The notes: generated from the letters alone by a model not told the origin. 33,504 nucleotides of DNA from Actinomycetota bacterium (GCA_018268695.1 JAFDWD010001087.1:1-33504), one strand, 5' to 3'; positions 1 through 8,729 are shown, counted from the stretch's first letter. Program-made: numbers and translations.

Positions 1-1
1 C

Positions 2-244
2 CCCTCCAGCTCGGAGAACACGGACGCCGCCTACAAGCTGATCAACTACTACACGAGCCCGCAGGCGCAGGCCCAGTCCGCGCTCGAAGGCTACGTGGTC
101 ACCAACCCCGCGGCCCTGCCGCTGGTGCCGGCCAAGTACAAGGAGAGCGCCGACCCGGCCAGCGTCGCCAACGCGATCCCCGAGCGGGAGCCGTCGAACC
201 TCGAAGAATACGTCCACGCCTGGCAGGAAGTGCAGTCGGAATAG
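2..244 (+). CDS. Polyamine-type ABC transporter substrate-binding protein, C-terminal part
   Basis: This is the 3' end of a gene that enters from the left edge; 80 residues remain. The frame reads DAAYKLINYYTSPQAQAQSA and ends EEYVHAWQEVQSE. That pattern matches the last helices of PotD/PotF-like periplasmic binding proteins, where a helix with a Y-x-x-S-P-x-x-Q element closes the second lobe. Its TAG stop shares one base with the GTG of the first permease gene, so the two are translationally coupled in one transporter operon. By family knowledge the protein binds spermidine, putrescine or a similar cation outside the membrane. The true substrate cannot be read from this fragment, and the ATPase gene is not in the window (probably upstream). 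Confidence 0.8.
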   Translation, partial: PSSSENTDAAYKLINYYTSPQAQAQSALEGYVVTNPAALPLVPAKYKESADPASVANAIPEREPSNLEEYVHAWQEVQSE

Positions 245-1158
245 TGGCCACCGTCGATGCCACCCGTCGGGTTTCCGCCACCGAGCCGCGCGTCGCGGCG
301 GGCGGGCCGCCGTTCGTCCACCGCCTGCGCCGGGCGATGCCGAGCGTCGCCAGCGTCGTCATCGTCTTCCTGATCCTGGTGGTGCTGTTCGGTCCGGTCC
401 TGCTGCTCGCCGTCTTCTCCTTCAACGACTCGCCGATCATCTCGCTGCCCTGGGCCGGCTTCACCACCCACTGGTACTCGGTCGCCTGGTCGGACGCCGA
501 AGCCCGCGAAGCGGTGATGCACTCGGTCACCGTGGCGCTCGTCGTCACCGTGCTCTCGGTCACCCTCGGGACGATGGCCGCCTGGGGCCTGACCCGCCTC
601 ACCTTCCGCGGCAAAGGGGCGATCGGCGCGGTCCACGGCGCCGTCCTCGTCGTCCCCTGGCTCCTGGTCGGCGTCTCCGGCCTGATGTTCTTCAGCCGCC
701 TCGGCATCCCGCTCTCGCTGGAGACGGTCGGGGTGATGCAGCTGGTCGTCACCTTCCCGCTCGTCGTCGCGATCGTCTCGGCGGGCCTGATCCGCTTCAA
801 CCGCTCGCTCGAGGAGGCGGCGGTCGACCTCGGCGCCTCGCAGTGGCAGATGCTCCGCTACGTCGTCCTGCCGCAGCTCGCCCCGGCGCTGGCCGCCTCG
901 ACGATCTTCGCCTTCTCCTGGTCCTTCAACAACTTCGAGGTCAGCTTCTTCACCGGCGGCTTCGAACAGACCTTCCCGGTCTGGGTCTTCTCGGTCCTGC
1001 GCCACTCCCAGAACCTGCCGATGGTGAACGCGATATCGACCGTGATCGCGGCGGTCCAGGTGGTGCTGGTGATGGGCGCCTGGCGGTTGATGAAGGTGCT
1101 CTCGCACGGGGCCAAGGACGAGGTGCTGGCCGACATCATGGTCGGGGGGATGCGCTGA
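244..1158 (+). CDS. ABC transporter permease, PotC-like
   Basis: A 304-residue integral membrane protein with six predicted hydrophobic segments, the first at about residues 35-60 (IVFLILVVLFGPVLLLAVFS). The binding-protein-dependent transport signature (EAA loop) is visible as EEAAVDLGASQWQMLRYVVL around residue 190; this loop docks the ATPase subunit. The N-terminus carries a polar extension of about 30 residues. The GTG start overlaps the upstream stop (TAGTG), and the stop overlaps the next start (TGATG), which fixes both ends. Together with the next gene it forms the channel heterodimer of a spermidine/putrescine-class importer. Substrate is inferred from family resemblance only. Confidence 0.9.
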   Translation: MATVDATRRVSATEPRVAAGGPPFVHRLRRAMPSVASVVIVFLILVVLFGPVLLLAVFSFNDSPIISLPWAGFTTHWYSVAWSDAEAREAVMHSVTVALVVTVLSVTLGTMAAWGLTRLTFRGKGAIGAVHGAVLVVPWLLVGVSGLMFFSRLGIPLSLETVGVMQLVVTFPLVVAIVSAGLIRFNRSLEEAAVDLGASQWQMLRYVVLPQLAPALAASTIFAFSWSFNNFEVSFFTGGFEQTFPVWVFSVLRHSQNLPMVNAISTVIAAVQVVLVMGAWRLMKVLSHGAKDEVLADIMVGGMR

Positions 1159-2051
1159 TGGAGGCGGCGACGATCGGGGGGCGTCGTCCCGGCGCGCGCA
1201 CCGCCCGCCTGCGCCGCGCGGTGCCGCCGCTCGGCTTCATGAGCCTGCCGACCGCGCTCCTGGTCGTCTTCTTCCTGGTGCCGATGGTGATCCTCGCGGT
1301 GATCAGCTTCGAATACGGCCCGCTGAGCGGCCACTCGGGCTTCACCCTCACCAACTTCACCTCGATCTTCGACGACCCGCTCTACCGCCACGTCGCCCTC
1401 ACCACCTTCGAGATCGCGACGATCGCGATGCTCGCCCAGCTCCTGATCGCGGTCCCGGTCGCCTACGTCCTCGCCTACAAGGCGGGCCGCTTCGAGCTGC
1501 CGCTGCTCCTCTTGATGGTGCTGGCCGACGAGCTCAACCCGATGGTCCGCATCTACGCCTGGCGGATGCTGCTCGGCAAAGAGGGGATCATCAACTCGGG
1601 GCTGGAAGCGCTGGGGATCATCGACCACCCGATCGAAGCGCTGCTGTTCAGCAAGTTCGCCGTGATCGTGGTGCTGTCGACCAGCTACGTCACCTACACC
1701 GTGATCCCGATCTACGCCTCGATGAAGGCGATCGACCGAGGGATCTTCGAGGCCGCGCTGGACCTCGGCGCGGGGTGGTGGACGACGTTCCGCCGCATCC
1801 TGCTGCCGCTGATCATGCCGGGCGTCTTCGTCGCCCTGCTGCTCGTCTACATCCCGCTCTTCACCGACTTCGCCAGCCCCACCCTGGTCGGCGGCACCAG
1901 CGGCTACATGCTCGGGCAGTCGGTCAACGACCTGGTGCTGGAGTCGGGGAACCTGAACGGCGGCGCGGCGCTCTCGCTGATCCTCCTGGTCGCCTCCGGG
2001 CTCTTCGCCGTCGTCGCCTACAAGCTCGCCAAGATCAGGCAGCTCGACTAG
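1158..2051 (+). CDS. ABC transporter permease, PotB-like
   Basis: A 297-residue inner-membrane permease starting at the ATG inside the TGATG overlap with the PotC-like gene. After a basic N-terminus, hydrophobic segments begin at about residue 30 (SLPTALLVVFFLVPMVILAV). The ATPase-docking EAA loop is seen as EAALDLGAGWWTTFRRILLP around residue 200. The sequence YGPLSGHSGFTLTNFTSIF after the first helix is typical of PotB/PotH-type permeases. It pairs with the preceding permease. The TAG stop lies 12 bases before the chosen start of the FAD oxidoreductase, so the oxidoreductase is probably co-transcribed and may act on the imported amine. Confidence 0.9.
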   Translation: MEAATIGGRRPGARTARLRRAVPPLGFMSLPTALLVVFFLVPMVILAVISFEYGPLSGHSGFTLTNFTSIFDDPLYRHVALTTFEIATIAMLAQLLIAVPVAYVLAYKAGRFELPLLLLMVLADELNPMVRIYAWRMLLGKEGIINSGLEALGIIDHPIEALLFSKFAVIVVLSTSYVTYTVIPIYASMKAIDRGIFEAALDLGAGWWTTFRRILLPLIMPGVFVALLLVYIPLFTDFASPTLVGGTSGYMLGQSVNDLVLESGNLNGGAALSLILLVASGLFAVVAYKLAKIRQLD

Positions 2052-2063
2052 ATGGGAGTGAGG

Positions 2064-3686
2064 ATGGAGTACGACGCCGCGATCGTCGGTGGCGGCCACA
2101 ACGGGCTGGTCGCCGCCTTCTACCTGGCGCGGGCCGGGCTGCGGACCGTGGTGCTGGAGCGCCGCGAGATCGTCGGCGGCTGCTGCGTCACCGAGGAATT
2201 CGCGCCCGGCTACCGGGCCTCGACCGGCGCCTACGTCCTCTCGATGCTGCGCGAGGCGATCTGGAAGGACATGCGGCTGGTCGAGCGCGGGGTGGTGGTG
2301 GACCCGGCCGGGCCGTCGCTGAACCTCTTCGCCGACGGCACCCGGCTGGAGCTCTCCGACGACCTCGCCGCCTCGCGCGCGGCGGTCGCCGCGCTGAGCG
2401 CCGCCGACGCCGAGGCGCTGCCGCGCTTCGAGCGGGACCTCGCCGAGCTGGCCGAGCTGGTGATGCCGTTGATCGACACGACCGCGCCGGACCCCGCCTC
2501 CCGCCGCGTCGCCGACCTGCCGGGGCTGCTGAAGTTGGGCCGGCTGGCGGCCCGCAAGCGGGCCTTGATCGACGAGGCGCTCTTCCTCTTCTCGACCAGC
2601 GTCTCCCAGTACCTCGGCGAGCGGTTCGAGAACGAGTACGTGAAGGCGGCGATCGGCTGGCACGCGATCAATGACTCGGTCGGCGGGCCGTCGACGCCGG
2701 GGACGGCGTACGTGCTCCTCCACGACCACGCCGCCGAGGGGACCGAGGACGGCGGCGTGCGCGCCTGGGGCTTCGTCCGCGGCGGCATGGGCGTGGTGAC
2801 CGAGGCGATGGCCGCCGCCGCCCGCGAGGCCGGCGCCGAGGTGCGGACCGGGGCGGAGGCGGAGTCGATCCTGGTCGAGGGCGGCCGTGCGGTCGGCGTG
2901 CGCCTGGCGGGCGGGGAGGAGGTGCGGGCGCCGCTCGTCCTCTCCAACGCCGATCCGAAGAAGACCTTCCTCGACCTCGTCCCGGACGGGGCGCTGCCCG
3001 CCGAGTTCACCGCCGCCGTGCGCGAGTACCGCTGCGAGGGGACCAGCATCAAGATCAACCTCGCGGTCGACCGCCTGCCGGTCGCGAGCGGGATGCCGGG
3101 GGAGGGCGTGCAGCCCTACCACCGCGGGATCATGGAGGTGAACCAACCGCTCGCCGAGATGGACCGGGCGCAGGCCGAAGCCCGTGCCGGCCTGCGCGGC
3201 AAGGACCCCCACATCGAGCTCTGCGTGCCGACCGTGCTCGACCCCTCGTTGGCGCCGGACGGTCACCACATCGTCACCATCGACGTGAACTCGCAGCCCT
3301 ACTCTCTCGCCGATGGCAACTGGGACGATCTGCGCGAGGAGGCGGCCGATGCCGCCGTCGACAAGCTCGAGGACTACTTCCCCGGCCTGAAGCGATCGAT
3401 CCTCCACCGCCAGGTGCTTACTCCGCTCGACCTCGAGCGCCGGCTCGGGATCAGCGGCGGCCACGCGCTGCACGGCGAGATGTCCTTCGACCAGCTCTTC
3501 ACGCTGCGGCCGGTGCGCGGCTGGGCCGACTACCGGACGCCGGTCGAGGGTCTCTGGCTCTGCGGGGCCGGGACCCACCCCGGTGGCGGGGTGACCGGGG
3601 CGAACGGGCGCAACGCCGCGCGCGAGGCCCTGCGGGGACGCAATCGGCCGCTGAAGCGAATTCGTTCACATTTGTTCCACAATTGA
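2064..3686 (+). CDS. FAD-dependent oxidoreductase, PYROXD2/phytoene dehydrogenase-like
   Basis: A 540-residue flavoprotein. A dinucleotide-binding motif (AAIVGGGHNGLVAAFYLARA) opens the protein, followed by the ribose-binding acidic end VVLERR and then GGCCVTEEFAPG. The C-terminal FAD motif reads GLWLCGAGTHPGGGVTGANG. This layout and length fit the CrtI/PYROXD2 branch of the amine oxidase-like superfamily. An in-frame ATG 12 bases upstream is possible, but GGGAGTGAGG lies directly before the chosen ATG. The gene sits at the end of a polyamine-type transporter operon, so oxidation of an imported amine or a derivative is a reasonable inference. The reaction itself is not shown by the sequence. 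Confidence 0.85.
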   Translation: MEYDAAIVGGGHNGLVAAFYLARAGLRTVVLERREIVGGCCVTEEFAPGYRASTGAYVLSMLREAIWKDMRLVERGVVVDPAGPSLNLFADGTRLELSDDLAASRAAVAALSAADAEALPRFERDLAELAELVMPLIDTTAPDPASRRVADLPGLLKLGRLAARKRALIDEALFLFSTSVSQYLGERFENEYVKAAIGWHAINDSVGGPSTPGTAYVLLHDHAAEGTEDGGVRAWGFVRGGMGVVTEAMAAAAREAGAEVRTGAEAESILVEGGRAVGVRLAGGEEVRAPLVLSNADPKKTFLDLVPDGALPAEFTAAVREYRCEGTSIKINLAVDRLPVASGMPGEGVQPYHRGIMEVNQPLAEMDRAQAEARAGLRGKDPHIELCVPTVLDPSLAPDGHHIVTIDVNSQPYSLADGNWDDLREEAADAAVDKLEDYFPGLKRSILHRQVLTPLDLERRLGISGGHALHGEMSFDQLFTLRPVRGWADYRTPVEGLWLCGAGTHPGGGVTGANGRNAAREALRGRNRPLKRIRSHLFHN

Positions 3687-3694
3687 CCTGTTCC
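3664..3694 (+). promoter_or_regulatory. Possible phosphate-regulator (Pho-box-like) direct repeats upstream of phoX
   Basis: Successive units GTTCACATTT and GTTCCACAAT, then a weaker GTTCC, form an AT-richer island overlapping the end of the oxidoreductase gene. GTTCA-type direct repeats are how actinobacterial PhoP recognises its targets (family knowledge). The TTCACAT core recurs upstream of the pit gene. Position about 50-80 bases before the phoX start fits an activator site. The spacing here is 10 rather than 11 bases, so the call is tentative. Confidence 0.35.
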
Positions 3695-3745
3695 GTGATT
3701 GAATAATCCCGCCGCCAACCCCAACGTCGCTGCAAGGAGCCGTCG

Positions 3746-5206
3746 ATGGCCAATCTGAAGAACCTGCCCGATCCCGATCCCGAGGTGACCGCGGCGCGGC
3801 GGCTGATGTCGCGGCGCGAGACGATCAGCGGCGCCGCCAAGCTGATCGCCGGGCTCGGCATCGGTGCCCAGGTGATGGCCGCGACCGGGGCCGACACGGC
3901 GCTGGCGAGGAACGTCCGCGAGGTCGCCCGCCGGGTCGACAAACCGGGCTACGGACCGCTCGTCAACCACACCGGCGAAATGTCGCTCCCGAAGGACTTC
4001 CACTACGTCCACTTCGGCGACGCTTACACGCGGATGAGCGACGGCTTCCTGACGCCTCCGTGTCACGACGGGACGACGACCTTCGCCGAGGGCAACGGCG
4101 TCGTGCGGATGATCCGCAACCACGAGGGCTACGGCCAGGGGAAGACCCGCGGCGGCAAGTTCCACGCCTACGACCGGGTCGCCCGCGGCGGCGTCACCTC
4201 CTCGCTCTTCGACACCAACAAGGGTGAACTGCTGGAGAGCGGCATCGTCCTCAACGGCACCCACGAAAACTGCAACGGCGGGCAGACCCCGTGGGGCTCG
4301 TGGCTCTCCTGCGAGGAGAACACCGAAGGGCCGACCCAGGGGTTCGAGAAGCCGCACGGCTACGTCTTCGAGGTGCCGAAGTCGGCGAACCGAGCGGTCG
4401 AGCCGGTGCCGATCAAGGCGATGGGGCGGATGGAGCACGAGGCGGCGGCGATCGACCCGCGCAGCGGCATCGTCTACCTCACCGAGGACAACGGCGACCC
4501 GGCCGACGGCTTCTACCGCTACCTGCCGAACGACCGGACCCGCCTCCACAAGGGCGGCAAGCTGCAGATGCTGGCGGTCGAGGGGCGCTCGCGCTACGAC
4601 ACCACTCACGGCCAGAAGGTCGGCAAGAAGCTGCACTGCGAATGGGTGACGATCGACAACCCGGACCCGCCGGAGGCGGAGACCGAACCGGCGACGGTCT
4701 GGCGCGAAGGCCGCTCCAAGGGCGCCGCCCAGTTCATCGGCGTCGAGGGCTGCCACTGGTCGAAGGGCTCGGTCTACTTCGTCGCCTCCGAAGGCGGTGA
4801 TGCCGAAGAGGGCCAGATCTGGCGCTACACCCCGCACGGCCTGAAGCACGGCACCCTCGTCCTCCTCTACGAGTCGAAGAGCGAAAAGTACCTCGACGAA
4901 CCCGACACGATCACCGTCTCCCCCCGCGGCGGCGTCCTCATCTGCGAGGACGGCGACGGCGAGGACGAAGCGGGCGGCGACAACTACCTGCGCATCCTCA
5001 GCCCCGCAGGCGAGCTCGAAACCTTCGCCCGCAACGACACTCCCCTCGACCTCCATCGCTGGGAGGAAAACAAGCCCGGCGTGATGGGCCGCAGCGAGTA
5101 CTCCGGCTCCACCTACAGCCCCGACGGCAAGTGGCTCTTCGTCCACATCCAGTACCCCGGCCGCACCTTCGCGATTACCGGTCCGTGGGAGAAGGGCTGG
5201 GGCTGA
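3746..5206 (+). CDS. PhoX-type (DUF839) alkaline phosphatase family protein, Tat-exported
   Basis: A 486-residue protein with a twin-arginine signal: SRRETIS at residues 22-28, a hydrophobic stretch (AAKLIAGLGIGAQVMAA), and a likely cleavage site near residue 52 after an Ala-rich segment. The rest matches the PhoX/DUF839 fold. It includes RMIRNHEGYG, NGTHENCNGGQTPWGSWLSC with Cys189 followed by two Glu, RMEHEAAAIDP, YLTEDNGDP and a C-terminal STYSPDGKWLFVHIQYPG. In characterised PhoX a Cys and several acidic residues hold the Fe/Ca cofactor; Cys189-Glu190-Glu191 is the likely counterpart. AAGGAGCC precedes the ATG. It probably releases phosphate from organic phosphates outside the cell, and a Pit transporter lies 3.6 kb downstream. 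Confidence 0.88.
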   Translation: MANLKNLPDPDPEVTAARRLMSRRETISGAAKLIAGLGIGAQVMAATGADTALARNVREVARRVDKPGYGPLVNHTGEMSLPKDFHYVHFGDAYTRMSDGFLTPPCHDGTTTFAEGNGVVRMIRNHEGYGQGKTRGGKFHAYDRVARGGVTSSLFDTNKGELLESGIVLNGTHENCNGGQTPWGSWLSCEENTEGPTQGFEKPHGYVFEVPKSANRAVEPVPIKAMGRMEHEAAAIDPRSGIVYLTEDNGDPADGFYRYLPNDRTRLHKGGKLQMLAVEGRSRYDTTHGQKVGKKLHCEWVTIDNPDPPEAETEPATVWREGRSKGAAQFIGVEGCHWSKGSVYFVASEGGDAEEGQIWRYTPHGLKHGTLVLLYESKSEKYLDEPDTITVSPRGGVLICEDGDGEDEAGGDNYLRILSPAGELETFARNDTPLDLHRWEENKPGVMGRSEYSGSTYSPDGKWLFVHIQYPGRTFAITGPWEKGWG

Positions 5207-5323
5207 GGCGATCTGGGGGCGCCTCGCGGCGTCCTCGGTCGCTCGCTTCGGGTCACGCACTTATGTGCGCTCCCCTCAGCTCGCTTCCCTGCGTCCTTGC
5301 GAGGCTGGCCCAGATCACCTCAG
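5203..5323. terminator. Large imperfect inverted repeat between convergent phoX and kbl
   Basis: The 25-base arms 5203-5227 and 5299-5323 pair at 21 of 25 positions and enclose about 71 bases. The left arm overlaps the phoX stop codon. The loop itself holds a small palindrome, CGCACTTATGTGCG (5256-5269). The position between two convergent genes fits a bidirectional terminator or a folded 3' end shared by both transcripts. No T-tract follows either arm. Confidence 0.45.
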
Positions 5324-5358
5324 GCTGAGGCGACCATCGCCAGACCTGGGCGAGCGTC

Positions 5359-6555
5359 TCAGGGGAGGGCGGCGGCCAGGGCGTCCGCTGCCCTCGTCAG
5401 CTGTGCCTCGGTGTGCGCCGCGGAGATCTGGGCGCGGATCCGGGCGGTGCCCTCGGGGACGACGGGGAAGCCGAAGCCGGTGACGAAGACGCCGTCGTCG
5501 AGGAGGCGGCGGGAGGCGGCGATCGCGACGCTCGTCTCGCCGACGATCAGCGGCACGATCGCGCTGTCGCCCGGCAGCGGCTCGAGGTCACGCTCGCCGA
5601 GCAGGCGCCGGAAGGTGGCGACGTTCGCACGCAGGCGGTCGACCAGGCCGGGATCCTCGGCCAGCATCGCGAGCGCCCGGCGGGAGCTGGCGGCGACGGT
5701 CGGCGCCAGGCCATTGGAGAAGAGCTGCGGACGGGAGCGCTGTTCGAGCACCGCGCAGAGCGCCGACGCTCCGGCGACGAAACCGCCCGCGCCGCCGCCG
5801 AGCGCCTTGCCGAGCGTCCCGGTCGTGATGTCGACCCGGTCGGCAAGGTCGAAGTGTTCGGCGGTGCCCGCGCCGCGCGCGCCGAGGACGCCGAGCCCAT
5901 GGGAGTCGTCGACGATCAGGACCGCGCCGTGGGCGCGGCAGAGCTCGACCAGCTCGGGCAGCCGCGCCAGGTCGCCCTCCATGCTGAAGACGCCGTCGGT
6001 GACGACGAGCTTGCGGCGCATCGTCGAGGCGGCCAGGGCCCGCTCCAGGGCGCCCAGGTCGGAGTGGGGGTAGATCGACTTCGCCGCCGGCCGGGCGAGG
6101 CGGATCGCGTCGATGATCGAGGCGTGGTTCAAGGCGTCGGAGAAGACCTCGGTCTCGGCGTCGCAGAGCGCGTCCAGCACCGCGTGGTTGGCGTTCCAGC
6201 ACGAGGTGTAGGTCAGCGCCGCCTCGGTGCCGAGGAAGCGGGCGAGGTCGGCCTCGAGCTCCAGGTGGGGCTCGAAGAGGCCGCAGATGAAGCGCACCGA
6301 CGCGGTCCCGGCGCCGTATTCGTCCAGCGCCGCGTGTCCCGCCGCGATCACCTCGGGCCGGCCCGCCATCCCCAGGTAGTCGTTGGAGGAGAGGACGATC
6401 GCCCGGCCGCGGCCGCGCAGCTCGACTTCCGGGCCCTGCGGTGAGCGGAGGGTCTGGATCGTCTTCAGCGTGCCGGCGTCCCGCATCGTGTCCAGCTCGG
6501 CGGCGAGCTCCAGGCGCAGCAGCTCAGCGCCCGCGATCGCGGTGCCGTCGCTCAT
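5359..6555 (-). CDS. kbl: Glycine C-acetyltransferase (2-amino-3-ketobutyrate CoA ligase)
   Basis: A 398-residue fold-type I PLP enzyme of the alpha-oxoamine synthase family. The hallmarks are SPQGPEV, SSNDYLGMAG, GAGTASVRFICG, DALNHASIIDAIRL, TDGVFSMEGD, VDDSHGLGVLG (residues 215-225) and the PLP-lysine motif TTGTLGKALGG with Lys250. SVRFICG and the HASIIDA block favour Kbl over BioF or HemA. The enzyme interconverts 2-amino-3-oxobutyrate plus CoA with glycine plus acetyl-CoA. No threonine dehydrogenase gene (tdh), its usual partner, is in the window. Its ATG overlaps the TGA of the upstream aminotransferase (ATGA), so the two are coupled and may act in one pathway. Confidence 0.88.
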   Translation of the reverse strand: MSDGTAIAGAELLRLELAAELDTMRDAGTLKTIQTLRSPQGPEVELRGRGRAIVLSSNDYLGMAGRPEVIAAGHAALDEYGAGTASVRFICGLFEPHLELEADLARFLGTEAALTYTSCWNANHAVLDALCDAETEVFSDALNHASIIDAIRLARPAAKSIYPHSDLGALERALAASTMRRKLVVTDGVFSMEGDLARLPELVELCRAHGAVLIVDDSHGLGVLGARGAGTAEHFDLADRVDITTGTLGKALGGGAGGFVAGASALCAVLEQRSRPQLFSNGLAPTVAASSRRALAMLAEDPGLVDRLRANVATFRRLLGERDLEPLPGDSAIVPLIVGETSVAIAASRRLLDDGVFVTGFGFPVVPEGTARIRAQISAAHTEAQLTRAADALAAALP

Positions 6556-7916
6556 CGTCCGAGCTCCTCGATCGCCGCCGCCAGGGCCTCGCCGATCACG
6601 TCGAGGGCGTCGCCGAAGCGCTCCGGGTCCATCGTCAGCGAAGGTTGGATGTTGAGCGAGGTCGAGCTCGAGTCGGTGAAGACGCCGCGGCGCACGGCCT
6701 CCGCCCAGGTCGCGTCCTGCAGCTCGCGGTCGCGCTCCTTGGTGGTGGGGTCGCGGACCAGCTCGATCGCCTGGAAGGCGCCGATCGCGCGCACCTCGCC
6801 GATCTGGGGGTGGCGCCGCGCGAGCTCCGCGAGCTTGGCCGCGCCGACCGCCTCCAGGGCGCGCACGTTGCCGAGCACCGGTTCGCGCTCGTAGAGGTCG
6901 AGCGTGGCGCTCGCCGTGGCGCACGCCCAGGGAAGCCAGGACCAGGTCGAGCCGGTCGGCACGTCGTCGAAGGAGCCGAGCGCGCGCTCGGAGCCGAGCA
7001 CCGCGCCGATCGGGGCGATGCCGCCGCCGAGCGCCTTGCCGAGGCACATCAGGTCCGGCTCGACCCCCCAGCGTTCGACTGCCCAGAGGTGGCCGGAGCG
7101 GCCGAGCCCGGTCTTCACCTCGTCGACGCAGAGCAGCCACTCGTGCTCCTGGCAGAGGTCGGTGAGCGCGGGCCAGAAGGAGTCGGGGGGCGCGACGCAG
7201 CCGCCGGAGCCGAGCACCGGCTCGATCACCACGCCGGCCACTTCGGCGGGGTCGATCGCGTGGAAGAGGAGGTGGTCGCGGATGTAGTCGACGGTCGCGT
7301 CGCCGCTGCCGCCGGGGCGGGGCGGGGCGAAGGGCGAGCGGTAGGGATTCGGATAGGGGACGTGGGCGAAGCCCGGGACCAGCGCGCGCAGGCCGGCGCT
7401 GATCTCGTTCTCCTCGGCGCCGAGCGCCGCGGTGATGGTCGACTCGCCGTGGTAGCCGCCGAGGAAGCCGAGCATGATCGGGCGGCCGGTGGCGCGGCGC
7501 ATCAGCTTCACCGCGGTCTCGATCGCCTCGGTGCCGTTCAGCGCGTAGGCGACGCGGGTCAGCGAGGCGGGGGTGATCGCGACGAGGCGCTCGGCGAGGT
7601 CGGCGGCGAGCTCGGTGGAGATCGCGTGCCCGTCCTCGTTGCCGAAGCGCCGCATCGCGGCGACGGTCGGCTCGATCAGGTCCGCGCGGGCGGCGCCGAG
7701 GGGCACCGAGGCCGAGGCCGAGGCGCAGTCGACGTACTCGTTGCCGTCGAGGTCCACCAGGGTCGAGCCGCTCTTGCGGCCGAGGACGAATGGCGCCAGA
7801 TGCTCGCCGATGCCCGGGTAGAGGACCGCGCGCAGCCGGTCCAAGACGGCGGCGGAGCGAGGCCCGGGAAGGTCCGATGGAGGATTGTGGAACATTTCCA
7901 GCATCCTATCCGACAT
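6552..7916 (-). CDS. Class III (ornithine/GABA-type) PLP aminotransferase
   Basis: A 454-residue aminotransferase, a normal length for class III. Seen are NGTEAIETAVKLMRRATGR (phosphate-binding), FLGGYHGEST, VVIEPVLGSGG, LCVDEVKTGLGRSGHLWAVE with Asp265, and CLGKALGGGIAPIGAVLGS with the PLP lysine at 294. The family moves the omega-amino group of diamines, GABA, ornithine or beta-amino acids to a keto acid. The start is uncertain: Met1, Met5 and Met8 are all near the 5' end and none has a clear ribosome site; the longest is given. The location next to a polyamine-type importer and an amine-oxidase-like gene suggests a diamine or omega-amino-acid substrate, but that is inference. Confidence 0.85.
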   Translation of the reverse strand: MSDRMLEMFHNPPSDLPGPRSAAVLDRLRAVLYPGIGEHLAPFVLGRKSGSTLVDLDGNEYVDCASASASVPLGAARADLIEPTVAAMRRFGNEDGHAISTELAADLAERLVAITPASLTRVAYALNGTEAIETAVKLMRRATGRPIMLGFLGGYHGESTITAALGAEENEISAGLRALVPGFAHVPYPNPYRSPFAPPRPGGSGDATVDYIRDHLLFHAIDPAEVAGVVIEPVLGSGGCVAPPDSFWPALTDLCQEHEWLLCVDEVKTGLGRSGHLWAVERWGVEPDLMCLGKALGGGIAPIGAVLGSERALGSFDDVPTGSTWSWLPWACATASATLDLYEREPVLGNVRALEAVGAAKLAELARRHPQIGEVRAIGAFQAIELVRDPTTKERDRELQDATWAEAVRRGVFTDSSSTSLNIQPSLTMDPERFGDALDVIGEALAAAIEELGR

Positions 7917-7958
7917 GACGCGGGCGGGCCGGCGAAGCCGGTTGTCTAGGGTCGAAGG

Positions 7959-8729
7959 ATGAACACCCAGAGCGTCCTTTCCGGCACCGTGGCCCTCGTC
8001 ACCGGCGCCTCCAGCGGCATCGGCGAGGCGACCGCGCGGCGGCTCGCGGCGGAAGGTGCGGCGGTGGCGATCGCCGCGCGCCGTTTCGACCGGCTGGAGA
8101 CGCTCGCGCGGGAGATCGAGGACGCCGGGGGCCGCGCCATCGCGATCGAGTCCGACGTCACTGACCGGGCCCAGGCCGAGGCGCTGGTCGAGCGCACCGT
8201 CGCCGAGCTCGGCCGCCTCGACACCGTGGTCAACAACGCCGGGGTGATGCTGCTCGGCTCCGCTGTCGACGCCGACGTCGAGGAATGGGACCGGATGGTC
8301 GACCTCAACGTCAAAGGCCTGCTCTACGTCGCCAAGGCGGCGCTCCTGCACCTGATCGCGGGGGCCGAGGCGGAGCCGCGCCGGGTCACCGACCTGGTCA
8401 ACGTCTCCTCGGTCGCCGGGCGCCGCGCCCGTGCCGACAGTGCCGTCTACAACCTGACCAAGCACGGGGTCGGCGCCTTCTCCGAGGCGCTCCGCCAAGA
8501 GATAACCCAGCGCCACGTGCGCGTCTCCTTGGTCGAGCCCGGCGCCGTCAGCACCGAGCTCGCGAGCCACAACCGGCCCGAGGTGCAGGAGGCGATGAGA
8601 GGCCGCTTCGCCGACGTGGAGCGCCTCGAGGCCGACGACATCGCCGACGCGATCTCCTACATCGTCACCCGGCCGCGCCACGTCGCGATCAACGAGATCC
8701 TCGTGCGGCCGACCGAGCAGCAGGGCTAG
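7959..8729 (+). CDS. Short-chain dehydrogenase/reductase (SDR), classical
   Basis: A 256-residue classical SDR. The cofactor motif TGASSGIG lies at residues 15-22, AIAARR follows strand 2 (the Arg pair suggests NADP(H)), then VVNNAGVMLLG, NVSSVAG with the catalytic Ser, and the Tyr164-Lys168 pair in YNLTK. The C-terminal EPGAVSTEL is typical of the subfamily often labelled YdfG-like or serine/3-hydroxy acid dehydrogenase-like. It is divergent from the aminotransferase with only 42 bases between the starts, so both probably share a promoter region. The substrate is not readable from the sequence. Confidence 0.88.
   Translation: MNTQSVLSGTVALVTGASSGIGEATARRLAAEGAAVAIAARRFDRLETLAREIEDAGGRAIAIESDVTDRAQAEALVERTVAELGRLDTVVNNAGVMLLGSAVDADVEEWDRMVDLNVKGLLYVAKAALLHLIAGAEAEPRRVTDLVNVSSVAGRRARADSAVYNLTKHGVGAFSEALRQEITQRHVRVSLVEPGAVSTELASHNRPEVQEAMRGRFADVERLEADDIADAISYIVTRPRHVAINEILVRPTEQQG

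Noticed and set aside
858..3578. Minus-strand open frame of about 900 codons
   Set aside because: It is the antisense shadow of the permease and FAD oxidoreductase genes; its product is Arg/Gly/Asp/His-rich with no domain, and long antisense frames are expected at this G+C.
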